From Apostichopus parvimensis (lineage: Eukaryota; Echinodermata; Holothuroidea; Aspidochirotida; Stichopodidae), in assembly GCA_000934455.1 (NCBI GenBank), contig KN883682.1:127999-148756 (forward strand): 20,758 bases of DNA, given 5' to 3'. The notes beneath the pieces were generated by a model, which had not been told where the DNA came from, did no database searches, and worked only from the letters and a program-made list of their open reading frames with translations. Position 1 is the stretch's first letter, and each line of letters opens with the position of its first letter. The translations under genes were made by a program, and so were the position numbers. Shown here piece after piece: positions 9,300 through 17,644 of this stretch.

Positions 9300-10314
9300 A
9301 GAACAAGAAGATTAACTTGAAGTCTTACAACAAGATATGGAAAGAAAATGGACATAAGTCAAAATGACAGTTATAAACTGAACTGGTACTAAAGGTGTGT
9401 ATACTGGAACATCCACATGCCATTCATTACTTTGATGGTATTCACTATTACTATTAGAACATGGAGGTTGTTTCTTTTTGCAAATATGTGACTTACCCTT
9501 TCGTTGTCATTAATTAGGTCTAGACTCCTACAGTAGCCTTTTATGTACATTAATAACAGTATCATTCCTGGTTTACAATAGCAATTGCTTAATCTATGTG
9601 ACTTTCTATCGTGATAGTTATGAAAACTACAAAAACAAACAAGGCGAAAGCATCGGTTTATATAGTTCACTACATAGGCATAGCCTACGCTAAGCTTGTC
9701 CGTGACCTATAGACCAATAGATAGTATGTTGCTTTGTATTACTCACGACGTACGGTCTAACGAGTGCATGTACGTTGCTACTGTATATTTACATGATCAA
9801 TCGTGACAGTTACTAACCATGTTTCTACTGAAAAAATAGTAACAATTGTAGCAGAAATGCACTCATAATACTTAGCAATTTTCAACTACAGTACAGGAAT
9901 TCAAGTTCTCCAACTGACATTTTTTGTAACAATTATCAAAGAACACTTAGTTGTCGTTTTCATTAAAATGAATGTAGAATTATAGACCTGCACTTAATAA
10001 AGAGGTAAGGTTACAGGAAAAATAAACAAAGACATCTTCAGTTCCAAGAGCTCAAAGAAGAATTTCAACCTGGCATCTGAGCACCATCAATTTTTCAAAG
10101 GGGATAAATTACTGGGTACAACCCTGGTCTGGATATCTTAATTTCTAGCATTGTAGCCTTTAGTCATAAGTGATGTTCTCTTTCTATCAAAATCAAATAG
10201 CATATTTAAATGCAGATTTTAGAAATACCTATGATATGTTTAGAGGAGATAAATTAATGCAAACTTGAGAGTGGGAGCAGCCGTTTAGTTTGATAAATAA
10301 AACGCTTTCCTTTA
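9300..10314. other. Intron-like DNA between the two SAM exons
   Basis: Bounded on the minus strand by the donor at 11039 and acceptor at 9289 (about 1.75 kb intron, continuing to 11039). No other gene supported. A plus-strand helical-looking stretch at about 10015-10080 (RHLQFQELKEEFQ) is too short and lacks a donor. Confidence 0.4.
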
Positions 10315-10960
10315 TATACAAACTATGCCTAGCCCATACTAGACACATATGCTAATTAATATTTATAAATGTCGCATAGGCCTATTGTGCAAGGCTATAA
10401 AAATTAAGCCCAGACCTGGCCCCTAGTTGGCTTGGGATCGAGTTGGCCCGTTCCCGCTATATGAAGCATAGGCTAATATTAGTAACTAATGCCAATCGAT
10501 AGGAGCCCATAATGAGCATAATCACTGGAGCCAAAGGACATGCTGCCTCCACAAGCTCTCACAACATTACCTTTTTGTATAATCCTACAAGTAGTAAATC
10601 ACAGACATAACTTTACAAGGGCCTGTGCTTCCTCTAGCATCTAGCCTAGGCCTATAAATTATAATATTATCAGTATAAGTTACGGTAGGCCTAAATATGT
10701 TACACTTACAGCTACTTTAGTACTTAAAGCTATAATCGATCTATGCAATTGAATAATGGCAACGTTAATGTAATATCGACGTTACATTGAGATTTTAGCC
10801 CAGCCTAAGCCTCACAAGCTTAGGCTACTACCTAAGCTGTCTTTACAGGCTCATTTTCAACACACACTTACTCGCATGGCTGTAACTTTAACGTTAGGCC
10901 AACCGTTAGTCATTATTGCACTTGTACAAGGCTTAGGCTATAATAGTCTATAGTATATAT
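10315..10960. repeat. TAGGCCTA-rich tract
   Basis: Seen: many copies of TAGGCCTA, TAGCCTAGGCCTA, AGCTTAGGCTA and related words, as at 3250-3510. Low-complexity, palindrome-rich DNA in the SAM-gene intron. No coding signal. Confidence 0.45.
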
Positions 10961-11039
10961 GCACGGTTCGAGAGCCTGCGATTTGCACGAAGTTGCGTTG
11001 GCAAAACCAAATTAATTTCAATCAATATTTTCAACTTAC

Positions 11040-11107
11040 CTTCAAATATTTCCTGCAAAAAAACCTGATTCTTTTAGTTTTTCTTGGACAAATTCATTCC
11101 TTGACAG
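11040..11107 (-). pseudogene. SAM-like domain, first half (5' exon)
   Basis: Seen: minus-strand frame SRNEFVQEKLKESGF, then a run of seven T (plus-strand A7 at 11057-11063), then in the next frame LQEIFE and the consensus donor GAAG|GTAAGT at 11040/11039. Dropping one T would make the frame continuous. The exon end (GAA G) joins the acceptor at 9288 (AA AAT GAG) in perfect phase to give IFEENEID. The pattern 'EFVQEKLKxxGFxxxIFEENEID' is the classical start of a SAM domain. The first in-frame candidate start is CTG at 11107, one base from ATG. The homopolymer shift may be a sequencing error. Confidence 0.6.
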
Positions 11108-11109
11108 GT

Positions 11110-12142
11110 AAAAATAGGTAATTACAACAGCAGACGGTTACCAGCGTACGTTTTGATGAATGACATAGCGGCGTCAGTGTTAAATTTCAGCGCGGCAGTT
11201 TATTACGATCCTTGCTTGGGAATTTTTAATTTTTCTTAAAAGACAATAATCCATGTTATGCGTATGTTGTTACACACACAATCCTCTTTTATGTCTGGTC
11301 AGGGTTTCGTTTTGTATAATAGAGGCCTGTAAAATAGATATACATGCAGATTTTTGGTGACAATGGTGAGCTTCCTGTGAAAAAATGATCCTACACAATC
11401 CTTGGAATGTTAGAAAACGCAATGTTGTAAACATATTACTCAAAGGTATTATGAAAATTATCCATTTCTATTTCTACATATGCAAGAATCGAACAACATA
11501 GTATATTTCCTCTTTCTGGCAAGAGCCTTTAAGTAATAAACCATAGATTTTCCATTTCAATCATTGTAACTGTAGGAAAGAAGTTCTTCTCAGATTGAAT
11601 GAAACATATTGTTGTATATTTTACAATTTTACAACGAAAGCGAAAAGAAGAACATCCCGGCATTATACTTTTTACGCCAAACCGTATTACAAGAATAGTT
11701 GTTTCATTTACAATCAAGGGTATTACAAAGCGCCAATGTCACCACATGAAATCTCCGATCACGACCGAAACACCAAAAGTCGCTGATATATTCCGTTTAA
11801 AAACATTGGAAAGGCAGGGAATATGAAACTCACAAATATGATAGGTAAAAATATTCGCTCAACAAACACACACGAATATTTACCAAGGGTTCCATCATGG
11901 AAAATTTGGATTTATGGCCAGGTGTTAGTGTTTATAATGACTAGAAGAATGTATACAACAAATGGTGTGAACCATACCGGAATATTCCAATGTTTATGCA
12001 ATTACAATGTACCTTATCTGTTTTGCATGAAAATATTTCTAATACGCAATTTGTTTCTAGTAATGCTTCATTTCAGTAAGAACGGAAGTATCTAGCGCCG
12101 TAAAATATCTCTGCTTCCTAATCACAAGAAAATTTGCCACTT
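11110..12142. other. Possible 5' flank of the SAM gene, then unassigned DNA
   Basis: 11140-11220 is richer in CpG than its surroundings (GCGGCGTC, GCGCGGCAG) and lies just upstream, on the minus strand, of the SAM-like exon, so it may contain the old promoter. The rest to 12142 is AT-rich. Overlapping plus-strand open frames at 11595-11830 lack domain character. Confidence 0.35.
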
Positions 12143-12415
12143 TACAGTTCCTTAGCTGTCTTTTCTGCTGCAATCATTCTTTTAATTGCTATCACAGATG
12201 CAGTGTCAGTGTTTGTCTACGTTGATAACGACATGCATACGGATTCGCTTTCGAAAATCAAATCAATCGCTTTATCGAATCTTTACATGTTTTTAAACAA
12301 GTTAAATATTTTTCATTTCATACTCAATGAAACGCGCGTAGTTGAACGCTTCACTGTTAACTGTTTAATCAGGTCTTCCTTCTCGTTCCCTATCATCGCT
12401 TTCGCGAGCGTGATG
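12143..12415 (-). pseudogene. Probable remains of further coiled-coil exon sequence
   Basis: Seen: on the minus strand 12415-12330 reads AMIGNEKEDLIKQLTVKRS. The EKEDLxxxLxxxK part resembles EKQDLSAELSKEKR of the exon at 13008-13133 in both protein and bases (AAGACCTGA shared). 12190-12145 reads AIKRMIAAEKTAKEL just before GTAAAG. Neither piece has a full set of splice sites, and stops lie between them. Inference: further decayed members of the same exon array. A plus-strand 120-codon frame overlaps (12134-12496) and is considered a shadow. Confidence 0.33.
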
Positions 12416-12687
12416 GAACAAAGAAAAACCCCAGTATTTTGTATGGAAAAAAGTAAGAACAACGAATCCATTACTTGGTTAATTCCACGTAACTGACACT
12501 ATTCTAAAATTGCTGCACCTTTGTATATCACTGTCGTATATCCATCTGAGACTGTGGGTTATGAAAGTTTAGATTCTTCTACAGAAAATATTTGCGTGCG
12601 AATCACAAGAGCAATATTAATATATTGATAACGTTTTGTACCTTTAACTGTTAGACTAGCTACAAAAAAAATATTTGACCATGTTTC

Positions 12688-12748
12688 GTCACTGATCACC
12701 TCACTTTTGATAGTGATTCGTTCAATGCTTTTTGAAAATATCTTTAAG
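12688..12748 (-). pseudogene. Third, ruined copy of the duplicated coiled-coil exon (donor end)
   Basis: Seen: plus-strand GTCACTGATCACCTCACTTT TGATA matches GTCACTGATCGTCTCACCTT TGATA at the donor of 13450-13575 with three differences, and a CTAG plus A-rich stretch precedes both. In the minus-strand reading the exon end is DIFKKH then a stop, against ELFKEKR in the intact copy; the GT of the donor is shifted by an A. Clear homology, non-functional. Confidence 0.5.
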
Positions 12749-12884
12749 ACATCAAACTTACTTTATATTGTGTTGAAATGTCGGATAGAAATACATCTCA
12801 CAATATAAAACTATTAGTCAGTTCAATAAAAGAACAAATATGATTTTTCGAACGAAGAAGAAGAAGAGCAAATTCCACACATTG

Positions 12885-13180
12885 GTAGATTTGATCGTTG
12901 CTGTAACAACCTAAAACACTGTCATGTGGTTTCACTGATGTGGCCTTAACAATGGAGCTCTATAGATTCAAAAAAATACAAATTTTAGCCGTCACTGGTC
13001 GTCTTACCTTTGATATTGCAGCTTTTTGTCTTTCGGTAATTCTTTTCTCCTTTGATAGTTCTGCACTCAGGTCTTGCTTTTCTTTCTCGAGCGTTACAGT
13101 TTCCTTTTGCAGCGTTTCGAGATCGCAATATGCCTGTAATATTAATATATTTTGTCGACAAATCGTAACGATTAGCTATA
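12885..13180. repeat. Tandem duplication unit, copy A
   Basis: Exon A with about 120 bp of downstream intron (GATCGTTG.GGTAACAAC.., GTTTCACTG.TGT, CCTTAACAATGG) and about 50 bp of upstream intron aligns with 13330-13620. Period about 442 bp. Divergence is moderate, well below that of the third copy at 12.7 kb. Confidence 0.65.
13008..13133 (-). CDS. Coiled-coil exon A of a tandem pair (42 codons, phase 0-0)
   Basis: Seen: on the minus strand the acceptor AATATTACAG precedes 13133 and a consensus donor AAG|GTAAGA follows 13008. It is open for exactly 42 codons (six heptads): AYCDLETLQKETVTLEKEKQ then DLSAELSKEKRITERQKAAI and SK. Leu/Ile/Val spacing and high Lys/Glu indicate a continuous coiled coil. 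Exon and flanks are paralogous to 13450-13575 (start-to-start 442 bp), with nearly the same ending (KEKRI.xRQ..xxSK) and the same intronic motif GTCACTG.TCGTCT after the donor. The protein family is unknown; the inferred role is structural rod or oligomerisation. Confidence 0.75.
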
Positions 13181-13329
13181 AAAACAGTTCCATCTGTATT
13201 ATTTTTATATATGTAATTGAGCACTGTAATTGTAAATCATGTTGATGATATTTTGATACTTTTATTACGTCACATTTACGTCACATTTACTTTCCTTTGA
13301 AGGTTCACGTAATAAAAAACAATATCAGG

Positions 13330-13620
13330 TTAGATTGGATCGTTGTGGTAACAACGTAAAGACTACACTGTTATGTTGTTTCACTGTTGTATCCTTAACA
13401 ATGGGCGCTAGAAAAAACAAACAATTTAAGCAGTCACTGATCGTCTCACCTTTGATAATTTAGTATTTTGTCTGTCTGCAATTCTTTTCTCTTTAAAAAG
13501 TTCTTCATTCAGGTCGTTCACTTCTCTCTCTCTCGTAAACCTTACATTCCACGGTTTTTCGCGAGTAGGCGTTACCTGTAATATCAAAACATTTATTCGA
13601 GCAATCGAATTAATACATTT
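13330..13620. repeat. Tandem duplication unit, copy B
   Basis: Partner of 12885-13180. Shared blocks include TTAGATTGGATCGTTG / TTTGATCGTTGCTG, TTGTTTCACTGTTGTATCCT / GTGGTTTCACTGATGTGGCC, and CTTAACAATGG. It contains coiled-coil exon B. Confidence 0.65.
13450..13575 (-). CDS. Coiled-coil exon B of a tandem pair (42 codons, phase 0-0)
   Basis: Seen: acceptor GATATTACAG before 13575 and donor AAG|GTGAGA after 13450; open for exactly 42 codons. The second half, DLNEELFKEKRIADRQNTKL SK, closely matches exon A. The first half, VTPTREKPWNVRFTREREVN, contains Pro and Trp, which do not fit a coiled coil. In the +1 frame the same bases read TVECKVYERERSE, which does fit. This suggests two compensating indels that scrambled about 14 residues while keeping length and phase. 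The exon may still be spliced, but that part of the rod would be disturbed. Alternatively it is on its way to becoming a pseudoexon. Confidence 0.6.
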
Positions 13621-14182
13621 TAAAGCATTAATGTTCATCTTTCCTTTACGTTTTTCTTTGCATCGTATACTTTATTTACTTTCATGGGCATGGGTATTGC
13701 AAATGCTCAATCTAAACAATAAAGCTCTTAATATGTCTCACCGATGGCATTCATTTCAGTGTCAGCACTGTTAACAGTAGATTGTGAAAGTAGCACTTTG
13801 ACATCACAGATTTATCAACTGGGCTTTTAAACTACTCTGCAAACACAGCATCATTTCCATTACAACAGTAAATATTGGCAGTGGCTAGGTTCAAATCTCC
13901 TTAGCGTTCAAAGCAAGACGTGAATACCAAACGTGAAGTGATCATTTAAAGTTGAGGCCTACTGATCAAATTTTGTCTTAAAATACCTGCAGACACACAA
14001 CTTTGCTCTCTTCAATGACAACATTTCTGGTTTACGTAATGCATTTACCTAATGAGGCTCGATGCAATGAAAAATATCGGTAGAATAATTAAGCGAAGGA
14101 GGAGAGGACCCCATTGGGACGTTGATGAACAAGCAATATTTTGACATCTTACCAAATGAGCATATTCAATGTTTTATCTTAC
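13621..14182. other. Intron upstream of exon B
   Basis: AT-rich, minus-strand intron between the donor of 14183-14241 and the acceptor of 13450-13575. A small GTGAGA-bordered stretch near 13742 was noted but lacks coding character. Confidence 0.45.
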
Positions 14183-14241
14183 CTCCATTCTTTCTGTATC
14201 AAATCTCGTTGTTTCATCGGTGCCTTTGATTGAAGAATTAA
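14183..14241 (-). CDS. Candidate upstream exon, non-coiled (59 nt)
   Basis: Seen: on the minus strand the acceptor TTTTTTGGTTACAG precedes 14241 and the consensus donor GAG|GTAAGA follows 14183. The frame that enters the next exon in phase 0 reads NSSIKGTDETTRFDTERME after two bases completing a split codon, and has no stop. The composition is polar and not heptad-like, so it would be a linker or head region before the rod. Support is from splice sites, phase and strand only; a 59-nt open frame alone is weak evidence. Confidence 0.45.
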
Positions 14242-14415
14242 CTGTAACCAAAAAAATGTCACCACAATTAATTTACATCTGTTTTGCGTGGGGTTGTTAC
14301 TTTTATTTACGCATACTTGGATACTCCTCAGTTTTATATGATATCTACGTGACCACAAATAAATGCATTTAATTACTGGAAATATTTAGCTATATAGACA
14401 CAATAATGCCATGGT

Positions 14416-14457
14416 ACACACACACGCACATATATATATATATATATACATATATAA
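14416..14457. repeat. (CA)n/(TA)n microsatellite
   Basis: Seen: an ACACACACACGCACA run passes directly into a TATATATA run of about 24 nt and a second short TA stretch. Compound dinucleotide microsatellite. Confidence 0.85.
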
Positions 14458-14480
14458 TTATTATTACTAGAGAAAACCAA

Positions 14481-14598
14481 AGAAATAGGATGTGACTCAT
14501 AATTGACAAATAAGGAGTATTTTATTAGAAAATATATTGGAATTTTTGGTCCCCCTGGGACCTTCGTCAGCAATACTTGGCAGTCGAATGAAAGTAAA
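14481..14598. repeat. 118-bp tandem repeat with hairpin, copy 1
   Basis: Seen: near-identical (a few substitutions, no length change) to 14609-14726, period 128 bp with a 10-nt spacer. It contains GGTCCCCCTGGGACC, a perfect 6-bp-arm hairpin flanked by TTCGTCAG, and starts within AGAAATA..GATGTGACTCATAA. Probably part of a transposable element; on the minus strand the motif reads CTGACGAAGGTCCC..GGGACC. Confidence 0.85.
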
Positions 14599-14608
14599 CA
14601 CGTAGCAG

Positions 14609-14726
14609 AGAAATAAGATGTGACTCATAATTGACAAATAAGGAGTAAAGTATTAGAAAATATATTGGAATTTTTGGTCCCCCTGGGACCTTCGTCAGCA
14701 ATACTTGGCAGTCGAATGAAAGTAAA
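14609..14726. repeat. 118-bp tandem repeat with hairpin, copy 2
   Basis: Second copy of 14481-14598. Differences are confined to a few bases (AGTATTTTATT against AGTAAAGTATT, ATAGGATG against ATAAGATG), so the duplication is recent. Copy 2 ends in an A-rich run (AGTAAAAAAAGTAA). Confidence 0.85.
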
Positions 14727-15044
14727 AAAAGTAACACAATGAAAGTATGACGCTAGATAAGTTTGGCATTGATGGCATTGATGGAATTAGAACCACCAAA
14801 CCATGATTATTCAGGAGGTGGAATAAGGAGCAAAGAACCGATTACATATGTTCGTATATCTCATACCACTTGCTACACATCCATTTCTTATTTACGGCTC
14901 GGCTTGCCTATTGAGAGTGGTTATTCTGTGTGAATTGTCAGATTCAAAGCACCAGGGGTGCACTCTGAACTATCATAACACTTGGGTAGTACGCCCTCAA
15001 TAACAGTCATATGAAGCCAGTTTATACGCATTCACACACCAGTA

Positions 15045-15175
15045 GAACCCCTGTGGTCGAGTGGTACGGACTTCGGTCTGTGACAAAAGATCCGGGGTTC
15101 GAAAAGTACTTTCAGTAGAAATCCAGTTTTTAGATAAATAACTCCAAAAACTAGATTAGGTTTTTATTAAATTAC
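15045..15175 (+). mobile_element. tRNA-derived SINE head or tRNA pseudogene
   Basis: Seen: TGGTCGAGTGGT (15054-15065) matches the RNA polymerase III A box, and GGTTCGA (15096-15102) matches the core of the B box, about 30 nt further on, the spacing of a tRNA. The 3' side of the T stem (CGAAAAGTAC instead of the usual pairing CGAATCCCC) and the acceptor stem do not pair, so it is not a working tRNA. A diverged AT-rich tail follows. Right end arbitrary. Confidence 0.5.
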
Positions 15176-15420
15176 CACCATCAAATTCAAAATGTATTAA
15201 CTCATTCGTCCTCGTGATCATATCTCCCCAAAATTTTAAAGTGGCCATGGCACGAAAATGTCAACGTCCTATCCTTTAGGGATCCATCTAAGCATGTTCT
15301 CTAGAACATATATCAACCATTCTGCCAGTTAAAAAGTTCATTTGTCAGTCGAAAATTGAGAATTAATTTACCCTCTTCGGGGCTTGAAAAATTCGTTCGC
15401 CCGAAAATTTCCTAATCTCA

Positions 15421-15485
15421 TGACGTCATGTGACGTCATGTAAGGAACACGTTTTGCTCTCGCTGTTTCCTCCGAACATATAAAC
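15421..15485 (+). promoter_or_regulatory. Tandem cAMP-response elements plus TATA box
   Basis: Seen: TGACGTCATG twice in a row (15421-15440), each holding the full palindromic CRE TGACGTCA, then TATAAAC at 15479-15485, 95 nt before the ATG at 15579. CRE palindromes bind CREB/ATF bZIP factors. The arrangement suggests the promoter of the plus-strand P2X7-domain locus, with transcription starting about 15510. CpG words such as CGTACGTACACTACGACGAG surround the presumed start. That it is active is inference. Confidence 0.55.
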
Positions 15486-15578
15486 ACGTACGTACACTAC
15501 GACGAGTATAGATACTAGATGCTACACGAGTAAATCGGTAACAAGTCAGTGCGAAATCAAATCTTAATTTCCCGTGGA

Positions 15579-15867
15579 ATGGCAGATTTAGAACCAAATA
15601 CGGCAACCGAAGTTCAAGCTGATAGTGGTTCTTCATCAGGCAGTGAACTTGGGCTAGAATTAGAGTGCCCTTTCTCATATTCGAAGCAGCTTGGAGTGAA
15701 GGCGATGATCATGCCCATATTGAACCGAACATTGAGGGTGGACCTGAGGTGTTATTGTTAGGCATAGAACCGTATCAGTTCGAGACTGTTAAACGAGCCA
15801 AACGTGAAGCTCCACAACATATCGAAGAAGAAGAACGTTCGGAACTATTGCAAGGAACATCATCGTG
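15579..15867 (+). pseudogene. 5' exon of a P2X7-intracellular-domain gene (frameshifted)
   Basis: Seen: the ATG at 15579 opens MADLEPNTATEVQADSGSSS then GSELGLELE, an acidic and Ser-rich start. Around 15660-15670 the coding-like frame changes by one nucleotide and continues SEGDDHAHIEPNIEGG, then LLLGIEPYQFETVKRAKRE, then EEEERSELLQGTSS, to the donor TG|GTAAGA at 15867/15868. The acidic leader followed by PYQFE is the usual N-terminal pattern of invertebrate proteins with the P2X7 intracellular (ballast) domain. The cysteine motif that usually follows (WCxCGxC) is not found. One frameshift makes it a probable young pseudogene; an assembly indel is possible. A promoter-like region lies just upstream. 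Confidence 0.55.
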
Positions 15868-16372
15868 GTAAGAATTATGTAACGAAGAAAAATATACTTA
15901 TAGTACATTCTGTGCATGTGTCGTTGGAATTCACGGAACTGCCTAAACCGTATTGTGCGTTGTGTTGCGGTGACTTACAACCATAGAATCATTACAACCC
16001 ATATGTACAATGTGTTGGCTATATAATGTATTACCCCGGTGCTGCTAATGAGAGTAAATCATCCATGTTCAGTATGCTGCGTAGTACTGCTACTAGTAGG
16101 GTTGGTTGAATACTAAAAGTTTGGCTCGGGATGTAAACTGTATTATGCAGCCATGTTAGGTAGGCATGTGTCATGTTATACTCATTATTAGGCTAATACT
16201 TAGGCCTGGAGTTCTGCAAATCAATTGTCTGAAACTAAAGAATGTTTCATGAAACATGGAAGGTGTAAATTCACACAAATGTAAGCATAACTATACATTG
16301 TATCACTGCTTGTTATTGTTGACTTCATGGGCCCACATTAATACATTTGAACTTTCATAATTTTTTTTGCAG
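15868..16372 (+). other. Intron of the P2X7-domain locus
   Basis: 505 nt from GTAAGA to a strong acceptor TTTTTTTTGCAG. Apart from a short frame with cysteines (PYCALCCGDL, about 15940-15980) that might be a relic of the missing cysteine motif, it has no coding character. Confidence 0.5.
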
Positions 16373-16544
16373 GCAGTAAAGATACATGGCCTACCGTCAA
16401 CATGTTCAATGGTGCTGTCGGTTCCTATCAAGGCACGTCAGGGCTGTACTACCATCATGTGCAGTACAAAGGATCAGAAGTGAGTTTCCAGCCAATGGTC
16501 AGTACACTGAATTCAAGTTGCCTGGAGAAAACTCAATTGTATAG
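16373..16544 (+). pseudogene. P2X7-type intracellular C-terminal domain exon
   Basis: Seen: after the acceptor, in phase with the previous exon, the frame reads W (split codon), Q, then TAA at 16377-16379, then an open stretch RYMAYRQHVQWCCRFLSRHV, then RAVLPSCAVQRIRSEFPANG, then QYTEFKLPGENSIV and TAG at 16542. The series AYRQ, W-C, L..R.VR.VLPSC.V..IR..FP..YT.F is the signature of the P2X purinoceptor 7 intracellular domain, a Cys-rich domain that binds zinc and guanine nucleotide in the mammalian receptor and occurs in many stand-alone invertebrate genes. No P2X channel segment is near, so it is not a receptor gene. The TAA at the junction would cut the protein before the domain. Confidence 0.75.
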
Positions 16545-17090
16545 GAAGCCTTGGTTGAGAAATCCCTCTAGAAACACTTTTCCTATTCTACGATTGTGTT
16601 GGATTATAAATGCGTCAGGGTTCCCTCAGTGTTGATATATTGAAATTAAAGAGTTTTAATTAAGGATGAAATTATTCATTTTCTAGACCCAACATCAACA
16701 ATGAAAAGAAAAGGCAGGTTTTGAAGAATTTGGACACATCTATTGGCGTGGCCGTAATGTCATGTAATATGTGCATACGTGAACGGTGATTGACTTTTTT
16801 AGGAGTATTTACCTCCTAGACATGTTGCTTTGTACCTATAATCTGGAAGCCAAAATATCCATATCACCAATGTTTAACAATCTCTTTTCAGAAACTCAGC
16901 AGTACACCCTGTTAATTGTCTCCGATTGTTTTTATGCGTGTGATGCTGTGTTTCACGTTGCACGCCAGTGTTTAAGTGTCGTCGTGTGTGGGTAACAGTG
17001 TTGCATGTGGGTTGCGTCGTGCAGTGTTCCTTGTTTTAAATAACTCTTTATTATATTCTCTTCTGGTTTATTCTTATTATTTTTTTACAA
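16545..17090. other. 3' flank of the P2X7-domain locus
   Basis: AT-rich, without supported coding sequence. Contains a G/T-rich stretch (16930-17020) with many GTG words. No clear consensus polyadenylation signal close to the stop codon. Confidence 0.4.
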
Positions 17091-17168
17091 CAACGATTGA
17101 TGGCGATGGACATGCATCTATTTTGTAGGCTTAAAGCCAAACATTTCATATAAGTTGTTTTTCCGTAA
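17091..17168. repeat. Perfect direct repeat A, copy 1 (78 bp)
   Basis: Seen: identical base for base to 17300-17377. Starts CAACGATTGATGGCGATGGA, ends TTTTTCCGTAA. Followed after TAT by repeat B copy 1. Confidence 0.9.
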
Positions 17169-17171
17169 TAT

Positions 17172-17301
17172 AATATAATCTTTTTAAGTACTTATTTTGA
17201 CCCATCCGTATCCCCCTTTCTTCCTCCCCAACAAAAAATGGTTTTCATGGAATACGAATAAGAAATATAATTGCCCTAACTAACTGACCCAGCATATTCC
17301 A
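17172..17301. repeat. Perfect direct repeat B, copy 1 (130 bp)
   Basis: Seen: identical to 17645-17774. Starts AATATAATCTTTTTAAGTAC, ends CAGCATATTCCA. Overlaps repeat A copy 2 by the two bases CA. Confidence 0.9.
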
Positions 17302-17377
17302 ACGATTGATGGCGATGGACATGCATCTATTTTGTAGGCTTAAAGCCAAACATTTCATATAAGTTGTTTTTCCGTAA
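17300..17377. repeat. Perfect direct repeat A, copy 2 (78 bp)
   Basis: Identical to 17091-17168. Followed by about 267 bp of unique sequence C (17378-17644) before repeat B copy 2. Confidence 0.9.
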
Positions 17378-17644
17378 ATCTCCTTTGATGTCAAAAATTA
17401 CATCAGTGTAATTTAAGAATGATATTGTCTTTGGAAAGTACAGTTTTATATTTATGTCATATAATAAAATGATTGTTTTAACTGTTGGTTTAGTCACAGG
17501 CTTGTTCAGATTGTCCAGAATGACTTTGTAGAACTGATATTGAATACCCTTTGTTCAATGATTTAGGATGTGAACTACGTTGTGTGATTTTTTTTCTCTG
17601 TGACTGTTTAAAATAAATCTCTGTGAGATTTAAACACCCTTTGG

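Noticed and set aside
10010-10085. Plus-strand exon reading RHLQFQELKEEFQ after a TTACAG acceptor
   Set aside because: Only about 20 codons before a stop, no donor, and opposite strand to the neighbouring gene; likely chance.
12134-12496. 120-codon plus-strand open frame with a hydrophobic, signal-peptide-like start
   Set aside because: No splice sites, promoter or recognisable family. The opposite strand over the same bases resembles coiled-coil exon remains, so I regard it as a shadow.
15045-15110. Functional tRNA gene
   Set aside because: A and B box-like words are present at tRNA spacing, but the T stem and acceptor stem do not pair.
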